Assembly (NCBI GenBank): GCA_945888565.1
Contig: CAMDAL010000244.1
Location: forward strand, 1 to 6,467
DNA: 6,467 bases
From: Devosia equisanguinis
GTDB taxonomy: Bacteria; Pseudomonadota; Alphaproteobacteria; Rhizobiales; Devosiaceae
Direction of reading: 5' to 3'
The notes under the pieces are model-generated. The model did no database searches, was not told the DNA's origin, and was given only the letters and a program-made list of their open reading frames with translations. How positions within the stretch are numbered: the stretch's first letter is position 1; each line of letters begins with the position of its first letter. Both the position numbers and the translations under genes were made by a program. Shown here one piece after another: positions 1 through 5,217 of this stretch.

Positions 1-2
1 GC

Positions 3-146
3 AATCTGATCGAACGCTTCTTCAACAAACTCAAACACTTCAGGCGCATCGCCACACGCTACGACAAGCTCGCCCGAAACTTCCTCGCAGCCGTCATGCT
101 CGCTTCAGTTCGTATCCAAATGCGCGCTTATGAGTCCACTACCTAG
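3..146 (+). CDS. IS5-superfamily transposase, C-terminal fragment (cut by window edge)
   Basis: Reading frame 3 is open from the window start to TAG at 144-146 and encodes 47 residues. It begins NLIERFFNKLKHFRRIATRY and continues through a DKLARNFLAAVMLASVRIQ-like stretch. This matches the well-known C-terminal end of IS5-superfamily (IS427-like) DDE transposases: the E of NLIERFFNKLK would be the last catalytic acidic residue, and the RRIATRYDK segment is the conserved tail. The upstream part, with the first two catalytic Asp residues and the left inverted repeat, lies outside the window, so I cannot tell whether the gene is intact. The stop codon sits in a CTAG tetranucleotide at 143-146, the kind of site IS427-group elements are known to target, so the right end of the element is probably at or within a few bases of the stop. 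Family assignment is confident; the exact element boundary is inference. Confidence 0.85.
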   Translation, partial: NLIERFFNKLKHFRRIATRYDKLARNFLAAVMLASVRIQMRAYESTT

Positions 147-163
147 GGCTGGGCTCAGTGATA

Positions 164-231
164 CCCCCCTCCCAGCTTCGCTAGGTGGCACAGCCACCAA
201 GCTGCGCTACCTCCCCCGCAAGGAGGGAGGT
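164..231. repeat. Composite palindromic intergenic repeat
   Basis: Two adjacent inverted repeats lie between the transposase end and the 3' end of zur. The first has a perfect 6-bp stem, GGTGGC (184-189) with GCCACC (193-198) around an ACA loop. It is extended imperfectly by arms running out to about 164 and 217: the left arm carries CCCAGCTTCGCTAGG and the right arm AAGCTGCGCTACC. The second has a perfect 7-bp stem, ACCTCCC (209-215) with GGGAGGT (225-231). The pattern, with C-rich flanks and a GGTGGC/GCCACC core, looks like dispersed intergenic palindromes I associate with Rhizobiales genomes; that comparison is from memory. It may serve as a transcript-end structure for the leftward zinc operon, but no T-run follows on either strand. 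Confidence 0.55.
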
Positions 232-327
232 GACCAGCGCCTCACATCTGCCAAGTGCAGTTGCATGACCCGAGCAGAAGGTAGACGGCCTCTGCCAGAC
301 GCCCCCACCCAAAAACGTTGCCCTGCC
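232..327. other. Non-coding gap between palindromic repeat and zur 3' end
   Basis: Together with 147-231 this makes about 180 bases without a credible gene. The open frames crossing it on both strands are antisense or out-of-frame extensions of zur and have no family resemblance. I see no clear intrinsic terminator downstream of zur on the minus strand; only a short weak pairing around GGCCTCTGCC near 288-297 is visible. Confidence 0.4.
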
Positions 328-762
328 CTACGCCGCCGTCCGGCACCCCTGGCACACGCCACGCAGTTCGATCGTGGTCCGCTCGAGCGCAAAGCCCTGC
401 ACCCCGGCCCAACCGGCCAGCCGTTCACCCACCTCGGGGTCGGTGAACTCGTCGACGCGCCCGCACTTCGAGCAGATGGCGAAGGCCGCCGTGCCGCTCG
501 CTTTCTCGTGACATCCCGCATCGGCACAGCACACAAAGGCGTTGAGCGATTCCAGCCGGTGCGCCAGCCCGGCCTCGATCAGCCGCTCCAGCGCCCGGTA
601 GACCTGCAGCGGGGCCCTTAGCCCATCATCCCGCAGCCGATCGAGGATGTCGTAGGCCGAGAGCGGCGCATCGGCGCCGTTCAGCGTCCTGAGCACCAGA
701 TCCTGATTGCGGGTCAGGTCCGGACGGGCTTCGTGATGGTGGTGGTCGTGCGAATGGGCCAT
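328..762 (-). CDS. zur: Zur, zinc-responsive Fur-family repressor
   Basis: This 144-residue Fur-superfamily regulator is the expected sensor for the zinc operon it ends: with Zn(II) bound it should dimerise and repress znu transcription. The N-terminal winged helix spans about residues 15-75, with recognition-helix-like APLQVYRALERL (50-61) and the typical Zur segment AHRLESLNAFVCC (67-79). The structural zinc site is complete, with C97-x2-C100 and C137-x2-C140. The regulatory site can be mapped by spacing to E. coli Zur as H68, C79, H85 and E105. This pattern favours Zur over Fur or Mur. The N-terminus is an extra His cluster (H3, H5, H7-H10). The start at 762 lies 8 nt after the znuA stop, with an AAGG-type ribosome site just upstream, so zur is the promoter-distal gene of the operon and is probably autoregulated. 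Function is inferred from family and context. Confidence 0.93.
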   Translation of the reverse strand: MAHSHDHHHHEARPDLTRNQDLVLRTLNGADAPLSAYDILDRLRDDGLRAPLQVYRALERLIEAGLAHRLESLNAFVCCADAGCHEKASGTAAFAICSKCGRVDEFTDPEVGERLAGWAGVQGFALERTTIELRGVCQGCRTAA

Positions 763-770
763 GCCTTACC

Positions 771-1793
771 CTACTTTCCTTCGAGCGCCGGTACCAGCAG
801 CCCGATATTGTGGCGGAACATCTCGAGATAGGTCGCAGCGCCATGCCCGGGCTCCGACAGCGCGTCGGAATAGAGCGAACCGCCCAGCTTTGCGTCGGTC
901 TCCGCGGCAATCTGCTGCACCAGTCGCGGGTCGCTCATGTTCTCGATGAACAGCGCCTTCACGCCGTCGTGCTTCACCTGGTCGATCAGCCGCGCCACGT
1001 CGGCCGCCGAGGCTTCGCTGTCGGTGCTGATTCCCTCGGGGGCGAGGAAGGTGACGCCATAGGCTGCGGCGAAGTAGCCGAAGGCGTCATGGGTGGTGAT
1101 CACTTTGCGCTGCGCCTCGGGCACCGCCGCAATCGCCGCCTTTACCTCGGCATCGAGCGCCGCGATCTCAGCCGAGTAGGCCTCGGCATTGGCGGTATAG
1201 GTAGCGCAGCCCTCGGCATCGATCTCGCACAACGCCGCCTTGATGTTGGCGACATAGATCAGGCCATTACCGAGACTCTGCCAGGCATGCGGATCGAGGC
1301 TACCGTGGTCATGCCCGGTTGCATCGTCGCCATGCCCCTCTTCCTCATGCCCTGCTTCGTCGTGGCCGGGCTCGTCATGCCCGTGTCCATCCTCGGCAGC
1401 ATGGTCCTCGTGGGCTTCCTCCCCGGCGTGGCTTTCGTGGTCGTCGTGTCCATCTGCCGCGGCCGCGTCGTGCGGCACGATGCCGTCGGACACCGTCACC
1501 ACCTTGCCCTCGAACGCCGTCGCCTCGACCAGCCGCTCGAGCCAGCCCTCGAAACCGAGCCCGTTGACGAAGAAGACCTGCGCCTTGCCGAGCCGAGCCG
1601 CATCCTGCGGGCGCGGCTCATAGACATGCGAGTCGGCGTTCGGCCCGACGATGGTGGTCACCGCCACCCGGTCGCCGCCGACCTGCTTCACCATGTCCCC
1701 GAGGATGGAAAAGCTCGCCACCACCTCCACCGGTGCGGCAAAGGCCGTGCTGGTCATCAGGGCGAGCGAAATCGTTGCGAGCAAAGCGCGCAT
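771..1793 (-). CDS. znuA: ZnuA, periplasmic zinc-binding protein of the ZnuABC transporter
   Basis: This 340-residue cluster A-I (cluster 9) solute-binding protein captures Zn(II) in the periplasm and delivers it to ZnuB. Residues 1-19 form a signal peptide (hydrophobic LLATISLALM core, cleavage probably after AFA). The ligands of the family are present: H56 in NADSHVYEP, H169 in DPHAW, H235 in TTHDAFGYF, and D310 in SLYSDALS as the carboxylate. Between about residues 108 and 163 lies the acidic His-rich loop, with 13 His among many Asp/Glu, which marks zinc-specific rather than manganese-specific members. C189 and C196 are close enough to form a disulfide. The start is supported by AAGGAG (complement of 1801-1806) 7 nt upstream of ATG. 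The gene lies 25 nt after the znuB stop and 8 nt before zur. The antisense frames across it are shadows produced by high GC content. Confidence 0.96.
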   Translation of the reverse strand: MRALLATISLALMTSTAFAAPVEVVASFSILGDMVKQVGGDRVAVTTIVGPNADSHVYEPRPQDAARLGKAQVFFVNGLGFEGWLERLVEATAFEGKVVTVSDGIVPHDAAAADGHDDHESHAGEEAHEDHAAEDGHGHDEPGHDEAGHEEEGHGDDATGHDHGSLDPHAWQSLGNGLIYVANIKAALCEIDAEGCATYTANAEAYSAEIAALDAEVKAAIAAVPEAQRKVITTHDAFGYFAAAYGVTFLAPEGISTDSEASAADVARLIDQVKHDGVKALFIENMSDPRLVQQIAAETDAKLGGSLYSDALSEPGHGAATYLEMFRHNIGLLVPALEGK

Positions 1794-1818
1794 TGGCAGT
1801 CTCCTTGTCTAGCGTCTC

Positions 1819-2691
1819 TCAGGCGATGCGATGGCGTGGCGGCACGAGCCGCGTCCGGATCACTCCGCGGTTTCCGATCAGCAGCGAAAGCAGGTAGATC
1901 GCTCCCGCCACCAGGATGATCGCCGGCCCCGAAGGAACCGACAGGTGGTAACTGAGCAGCAGGCCGACATAGCTCGACGCCACTCCGATGCCGATGGCCA
2001 CGAGGCACAGCGCCTCGAGCCGCGCGACCCAGAAGCGCGCCGCCGCCGCCGGTAGCATCATCAACCCCACCGCCAGCAGCGTGCCCAGCGCCTGGAAGCC
2101 GCCGACGAGGTTCAGCACTACCAGCGCCAGGAAGATCAGGTGCACGGCTTGCCCCGCCCCCGACACCGAGCGCAGGAAGTTGGGATCGAGGCATTCGGCG
2201 AACAGCGGCCGCCAGATCAGGGCGAGGGAGACCAGCGAGATGGTCGCCACCGCGCCGATCATGATCAGCGCATCGTTGTTGAGCGCCAGCACCGTGCCGA
2301 ACAGCACATGCATCAGGTCGACGCTCGAGCCGCGCAGGCTCACCAGCATCACGCCGAGCGCCAGCGAAATCAGGTAGAACGCCGCCAGCGACGTATCCTC
2401 GCGCTGGATGGTCAGCCGCGACACCAGCCCGGCGAGCAGCGCCACGATCAGCCCGGCCGCGAAGCCGCCCAGCGTCATCGGCAGGATTTCGAGCCCCGCG
2501 AGCAGGAAGCCGACGCCCGCTCCCGGCAGGATGGCATGCGCCATCGCATCGCCCGTCAGGCTCATCCGCCGCAGCATCAGGAACACGCCGACCGGCGCCG
2601 CGCTGAGCGCGATCACCACCGCACCGACCAGCGCCCGGCTCATGAAGCCGTAAGTGACGAACGGGCCGACGAAGAACTCGAACAGGTTCAT
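1819..2691 (-). CDS. znuB: ZnuB, zinc ABC transporter permease
   Basis: This 290-residue polytopic inner-membrane protein of the ABC-3 family forms the zinc channel with ZnuC. Roughly eight hydrophobic segments can be seen, beginning with the helix in ALVGAVVIALSAAPVGVFLM. The conserved family block follows, LRRMSLTGDAMAHAILPGAG (about residues 40-59), and the later QALGTLLAVGLMMLPAAAAR block is also typical. The length is slightly above the usual 260-290. The ATG at 2691-2689 overlaps the znuC TGA by an ATGA junction, so the two should be translationally coupled. The C-terminal tail is basic (RTRLVPPRHR). Manganese or iron permeases share this fold; zinc is assigned from the His-loop ZnuA and Zur neighbours. 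Confidence 0.95.
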   Translation of the reverse strand: MNLFEFFVGPFVTYGFMSRALVGAVVIALSAAPVGVFLMLRRMSLTGDAMAHAILPGAGVGFLLAGLEILPMTLGGFAAGLIVALLAGLVSRLTIQREDTSLAAFYLISLALGVMLVSLRGSSVDLMHVLFGTVLALNNDALIMIGAVATISLVSLALIWRPLFAECLDPNFLRSVSGAGQAVHLIFLALVVLNLVGGFQALGTLLAVGLMMLPAAAARFWVARLEALCLVAIGIGVASSYVGLLLSYHLSVPSGPAIILVAGAIYLLSLLIGNRGVIRTRLVPPRHRIA

Positions 2692-3443
2692 GCCGCCCGC
2701 CCGTGCTGGTGCGTGTGCCCCTCGTGCCAGGGCGCATGCTCGTCCCAGGCCTCGGTCATGCGCCGGGCCTTAAGCAGGTTGTCGGGCGCCAGCGCCTCGG
2801 CCGTCGTGCCCCACGCCACCGGTTCGCGTGCCATCAGCAGCGCGTCGGGGAACACCCGGCGCACCATGTCGATATCGTGCAGCACCGCCACAACGGTGCG
2901 CTTCTCGCCGTGCCAGCGCTGCATCAGCGCGATCAGGTCGGCCGTCGTTTTCTCGTCAATGGCGGTGAACGGTTCGTCGAGCAGGATCACGTCGGCGTCC
3001 TGCAGCATCACCCGCGCGAACAGCGCCCGCTGCGCCTGCCCGCCCGAGAGCGTATCGAGCGCCCGATCCTCGAAGCCGCGCAGGCCGACCGCCTCGAGCG
3101 CCCCGAGCACCGCGCCATAGTCCGTGCCGGTGATCGCCCCCCACAGCCCGCGCGAGCGCCAGTGGCCGAGCGCCACGAGGTCCGCCACCGTCGCCGGGAA
3201 ACTCCGGTCGATCTCGGCCGACTGCGGCAGGTAGGCGATACTCCGGGCCGGCGTCTTGCCGCGTTCGATCGAACCGCCGAGCGGCTTCAGGATGCCGGTA
3301 ATGCCCTTGAGCAGCGTCGACTTGCCCGACCCGTTCGGCCCGACGATAGCGGTCAGCGAGCCATCGGCAAAGGTGCCGTCGAGATGGTGCACCGCCGGGT
3401 GGCCGTCATAGCCGAGCGTCAGGTCGCGCAGTTCGATCGCCAT
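2688..3443 (-). CDS. znuC: ZnuC, zinc ABC transporter ATP-binding protein
   Basis: This 251-residue ABC ATPase powers ZnuB. From M at 3443, Walker A is GPNGSGKST (35-43), the Q-loop glutamine is Q74, the signature is LSGGQAQR (132-139), Walker B is VILLDEP (152-158) and the switch histidine is H189. The C-terminus carries a His cluster (HAPWHEGHTHQHG), seen in many zinc-specific ZnuC proteins. I chose the internal ATG rather than the upstream in-frame ATG at 3578. The 45-residue extension has low third-position GC and no family similarity, while the overlapping frame there has strong coding bias. The chosen start shares one base with the stop of the upstream small ORF (TGATG), suggesting coupled translation. 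The stop overlaps the znuB start by ATGA. Confidence 0.95.
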   Translation of the reverse strand: MAIELRDLTLGYDGHPAVHHLDGTFADGSLTAIVGPNGSGKSTLLKGITGILKPLGGSIERGKTPARSIAYLPQSAEIDRSFPATVADLVALGHWRSRGLWGAITGTDYGAVLGALEAVGLRGFEDRALDTLSGGQAQRALFARVMLQDADVILLDEPFTAIDEKTTADLIALMQRWHGEKRTVVAVLHDIDMVRRVFPDALLMAREPVAWGTTAEALAPDNLLKARRMTEAWDEHAPWHEGHTHQHGRAA

Positions 3444-3574
3444 CAGCGCACCACCAGCGGCACGATCGAGACCCACACCAGCACCACCAACCCCAGGGCG
3501 ATGGCGAGGCGCAACCCGAGCCCCTGCTGGGCCAGGCTGAACTTTCGCGGTGCGGGATGATGATGGTCGTGCAT
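3443..3574 (-). CDS. Small His-rich single-span membrane protein, first cistron of the znu operon
   Basis: This 43-residue ORF starts at ATG 3574-3572 and ends at TGA 3445-3443, sharing its last base with the znuC ATG. The N-terminus is MHDHHHPAPRKF, with His at 2, 4, 5 and 6 and basic R10, K11 and R22. A hydrophobic segment follows at about 23-42 (LAIALGLVVLVWVSIVPLVV) and R43 ends the chain. The basic residues before the helix suggest the N-terminus and its His cluster face the cytoplasm. Almost every codon has G or C in the third position, as in the neighbouring genes, whereas the znuC-frame reading of the same bases is poor in GC3. No strong Shine-Dalgarno is visible before the ATG. It resembles no named family I know. 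Position behind the Zur-like box suggests a role in zinc uptake, perhaps as a small transporter accessory or zinc donor; that is inference. Confidence 0.68.
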   Translation of the reverse strand: MHDHHHPAPRKFSLAQQGLGLRLAIALGLVVLVWVSIVPLVVR

Positions 3575-3597
3575 GCATCTGCCGGGCTGGTTATTGC

Positions 3598-3615
3598 GTC
3601 ATGTAATAACGTAAC
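3598..3615. promoter_or_regulatory. Candidate Zur box upstream of the znu operon
   Basis: GTCATGTAATAACGTAAC is an 18-bp imperfect palindrome with six of nine symmetric pairs. It sits 23 nt upstream of the first cistron of the zinc operon. It resembles the alphaproteobacterial Zur operator as I remember it (a palindrome around GTTATAACATTAC), matching at about 14 of 18 positions. An overlapping perfect inverted repeat, GTTATT (3590-3595) with AATAAC (3605-3610), has arms centred 15 nt apart and could mark a second or extended site. Its AT-rich base composition stands out against very GC-rich surroundings. Zinc-loaded Zur binding here would block the leftward znu promoter. Confidence 0.65.
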
Positions 3616-3632
3616 ACAGATCGGGAGCGCAA
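3603..3632 (-). promoter_or_regulatory. Possible znu operon promoter overlapping the Zur-like box
   Basis: Read leftward, TTGCGC (complement of 3627-3632) and TATTAC (complement of 3603-3608) are spaced by 18 nt and could serve as -35 and -10 elements. The match is only 3/6 and 4/6. The -10 would lie inside the Zur-like palindrome, which fits repression by occlusion. Treat as a tentative placement. Confidence 0.3.
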
Positions 3633-3684
3633 GCCCCTTCGCCGGCCACCACTGGCAGAACTTTGTGGCCTACGCGCGCAAAAT

Positions 3685-4041
3685 TCAGCGCAAAGGCCCC
3701 TTGAAGATGAAGAATGCGCCCGCGAAAATCAGCCCGAAACCGACCGCGTGGTTCCAGGTCAGCTTCTCGCCCAGCACGAACACCGCGAAGCCGACGAACA
3801 CGGTGAGGCTGATCACCTCCTGGATCGTCTTCAGCTCGGCCGCGGTATAAGCCCCGTAGCCGATGCGGTTGGCTGGCACCGCCAGCCAGTATTCCACCAG
3901 CGCAATCGCCCAGCTGACCATCACCACCACCCACAGCGCCGCCTGCGGAAACTTGAGGTGGCCGTACCAGGCGATGGTCATGAAGACGTTGGAGCCGATC
4001 AGCAGAATGATCGGCATCACGGTCTGAAAAGTCAGGGGCAT
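3685..4041 (-). CDS. DMT-like DUF486 family inner-membrane protein
   Basis: This 118-residue protein has four hydrophobic segments at about 8-26, 35-54, 76-90 and 98-114. It shows the hallmark stretches of DUF486: an AWYGHLKF-like motif at 24-31, then SWAIALVEYWLAVPANRIGY at 43-62, and the ELKTIQEVISL motif at 69-79. Family length is about 110-120 residues, so it is complete. The family is related to small drug/metabolite transporters, but no substrate has been established that I know of. The start at 4041 gives the normal family N-terminus; the in-frame ATG at 4101 would add 20 atypical residues. It lies upstream of the zinc operon on the same strand, 110 nt away and separated from it by the Zur-like box, so it probably forms its own transcript. 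A link to zinc is not supported. Confidence 0.88.
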   Translation of the reverse strand: MPLTFQTVMPIILLIGSNVFMTIAWYGHLKFPQAALWVVVMVSWAIALVEYWLAVPANRIGYGAYTAAELKTIQEVISLTVFVGFAVFVLGEKLTWNHAVGFGLIFAGAFFIFKGPLR

Positions 4042-4157
4042 GGGAAGCTCGCGAATCAGGCAGGCTCGGTATTCATCAGGCTTGCCGCACGAGCGCCGCA
4101 AGCCCCCAACATGGTATGGCGGATCGGTCAGATTCGCCGTCGAACCCGGAGGCCCGA

Positions 4158-4760
4158 ATGCGTCGCCTGCTTCTGCTCCCCGCCCTGCTTTTCTCCACTC
4201 CCACCTTCGCCGAGCAGCTCAACTGCGATGGGCCGTTCGCTGCGGATTCCTCGGAGGCCCGGCTGGCCGAAGCCTTCGGCCGCGACAATGTCGTCACCGG
4301 CGAAGTGCCGGGCCCGGAAGGCTCGACGCTCCTCGCCACCACCATCTACCCCAATGATCCAGACCGGCGGATCGAGGTCGGCTGGTGGGACGAGGACAAC
4401 CTGACGGAGCTCGCCTATTTCACTATCCCGCCGGGCGATACCTCGCCGCAGGGCGTGACCATGGGGATGACCGTGAAGGAGGTTGAGGCGCTGAACGAAG
4501 GCCCGTTCGAACTCCAGGGCTTCTGGTGGGACTATGGCGGCTACGCCAACTTCACCGGCGGCAGGCTGGGCGCGCCAGAGGAAGGCTGCATCGTCTCGGT
4601 CCGCTTCGCCCCGGCCGGCGAGTACCCGCAGGACCTCAACGTCGATGCGGTTTCCGGCGACATGCTGGTGCCATCCGACGAGCCGCTGCTCGAAACGCTG
4701 GACGTGCGGGTCGAGACGCTTTCGGTCAGCTACCCCGATTTCGGCGCATCGGAAGATTGA
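4158..4760 (+). CDS. Exported protein of unknown function
   Basis: This 200-residue protein is not one I recognise. The start at 4158 is chosen because GGAGG (4148-4152) lies 5 nt upstream and because it places a classic signal peptide at the N-terminus: MRRLLLLPALLFSTPTFA, cleaved before E19. The in-frame ATG at 4116 would bury that signal behind 14 residues. The mature part is acidic, with two cysteines (C23 and C144) that could form a disulfide, and it is rich in Trp/Tyr/Gly around 76-77 and 122-132 (GFWWDYGGYANFTGG). The segment GVTMGMTVKEVEALNEGPFE (99-118) resembles the G-M-T-x-x-E-V-x-x-L-x-G-P pattern of BamE/BLIP-like periplasmic folds, which is only suggestive. It is divergent from the DUF486 gene (116 nt between starts). 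The stop codon overlaps the putative promoter of the cobalt unit. Confidence 0.82.
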   Translation: MRRLLLLPALLFSTPTFAEQLNCDGPFAADSSEARLAEAFGRDNVVTGEVPGPEGSTLLATTIYPNDPDRRIEVGWWDEDNLTELAYFTIPPGDTSPQGVTMGMTVKEVEALNEGPFELQGFWWDYGGYANFTGGRLGAPEEGCIVSVRFAPAGEYPQDLNVDAVSGDMLVPSDEPLLETLDVRVETLSVSYPDFGASED

Positions 4761-4786
4761 CCTTGGCGCCCTCGCGGGCGTATCGA
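4757..4786 (+). promoter_or_regulatory. Putative promoter of the cobalamin-regulated cbtB-cbtA-cobW transcript
   Basis: TTGACC (4757-4762, 5/6 to the -35 consensus) and TATCGA (4781-4786, 3/6 to -10) are spaced by 18 nt. Transcription would begin about 4792-4795, exactly where the P1 stem of the riboswitch begins (4794), which supports the placement. The -35 overlaps the stop of the upstream gene. A short CGCCC/GGGCG hairpin (4767-4780) fills the spacer; without a T-run I do not call it a terminator. Confidence 0.45.
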
Positions 4787-4793
4787 GAATGAA

Positions 4794-4979
4794 CGTTGGT
4801 TTCCCGGACCCGCTTGGGCGAGGGGATCAAAAGGGAACACGGTGAGGCGTACCCATCAGGGACCGAATCCGTGGCTGCCCCCGCAACTGTAAGCGGCGAG
4901 CAACCTCCGATCACCACTGGCCACCAGGCCGGGAAGGCGGAGACTTGCAATGACCCGTGAGCCAGGAGACCTGCCAACG
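4794..4979 (+). ncRNA. Cobalamin riboswitch aptamer
   Basis: The leader RNA has the conserved landmarks of the cobalamin riboswitch in order: GGGAACACGGTG (4834-4845), GAATCCGTGGCTGCCCCCGC (4865-4884) with AACTGTAAGCGG following, CCACTGG (4914-4920), CCGGGAAGGC (4929-4938), and the B12 box AGCCAGGAGACCTGCC at 4960-4975. P1 is a perfect 6-bp helix, CGTTGG (4794-4799) with CCAACG (4974-4979). It lies 49 nt before cbtB, a predicted cobalt transporter gene, and should reduce its expression when adenosyl- or another cobalamin is abundant. I cannot tell the preferred ligand form from sequence alone. Confidence 0.96.
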
Positions 4980-5006
4980 CCATCCGGGCTGAACGCCCTT
5001 TTCAAT

Positions 5007-5025
5007 CCTCACGGTGGGTGCAGGT
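5007..5025 (+). promoter_or_regulatory. Riboswitch expression platform (P13-like hairpin over the cbtB ribosome binding site)
   Basis: CCTCAC (5007-5012) pairs with GTGCAGG (5018-5024), leaving one bulged C (5021) and a five-base loop GGTGG (5013-5017). This loop is exactly complementary to CCACC (4921-4925) in the P5 loop of the aptamer. The hairpin covers the AGG (5022-5024) 4 nt before the cbtB ATG. This fits the L5-L13 kissing-loop design known for cobalamin riboswitches, in which ligand binding locks the hairpin and blocks translation. No T-run follows, so translational control is favoured over termination. Confidence 0.65.
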
Positions 5026-5028
5026 ACA

Positions 5029-5208
5029 ATGAATACGCAAACCGCAGTAAACACTGCTCACATTTCGATATCTCAACGGCTTATCGCCGGCCTGGTGACC
5101 TTGTTCATCGGCTTGGTGCTGGTCGGCGGGGTCGGCTTTGCCAGCGACATGAACATCCACAATGGGGCGCATGACACGCGCCATTCGCTAGGCTTCCCCT
5201 GCCACTAA
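5029..5208 (+). CDS. cbtB: CbtB, small subunit of predicted cobalt transporter
   Basis: This 59-residue protein has a single transmembrane helix at about 17-37 (RLIAGLVTLFIGLVLVGGVGF) and the CbtB hallmark His-rich tail, with H44, H48, H52, C58 and H59 (HNGAHDTRHSLGFPCH). That tail is thought to bind the metal. CbtB is predicted to work with CbtA in B12-regulated cobalt uptake, mostly from comparative genomics. The start at 5029 is chosen over the upstream in-frame ATG at 5014 because it gives the family-typical length and falls just after the riboswitch expression platform. The ATG at 5014 would lie inside the regulatory hairpin. Confidence 0.93.
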   Translation: MNTQTAVNTAHISISQRLIAGLVTLFIGLVLVGGVGFASDMNIHNGAHDTRHSLGFPCH

Positions 5209-5217
5209 GTACCTGAG

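Noticed and set aside
130..621. Plus-strand 163-codon ORF from the IS end into zur
   Set aside because: It spans the palindromic repeat and the antisense of zur, with no plausible product.
1259..1470. Apparent repeat array in the His-rich part of znuA
   Set aside because: The repetition comes from codons for His, Asp, Glu and Gly in the zinc loop; unit lengths vary and there are no spacers, so it is neither a CRISPR array nor a true tandem repeat.
810..1919. Long plus-strand ORF (369 codons) opposite znuA
   Set aside because: It is the antisense frame of a well-supported gene. Its residues mirror the His/Asp-rich znuA loop as a Met/Val/Pro-rich run and show no family features.
1757..2737. 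Minus-strand 326-codon ORF overlapping znuB in another frame
   Set aside because: It is Arg/Gly/Ala-rich with no domain, as expected for a shifted frame in high-GC DNA; znuB in the other frame has all ABC-3 hallmarks.
2140..3120. Long plus-strand ORF opposite znuC/znuB
   Set aside because: It has Arg/Gln/His-rich shadow composition and crosses two confident genes antisense, with no ribosome site or family resemblance.
4767..4780. CGCCC/GGGCG hairpin after the exported protein gene as a terminator
   Set aside because: The stem is only 5 bp with no following T-run, and it falls in the spacer of a likely promoter.
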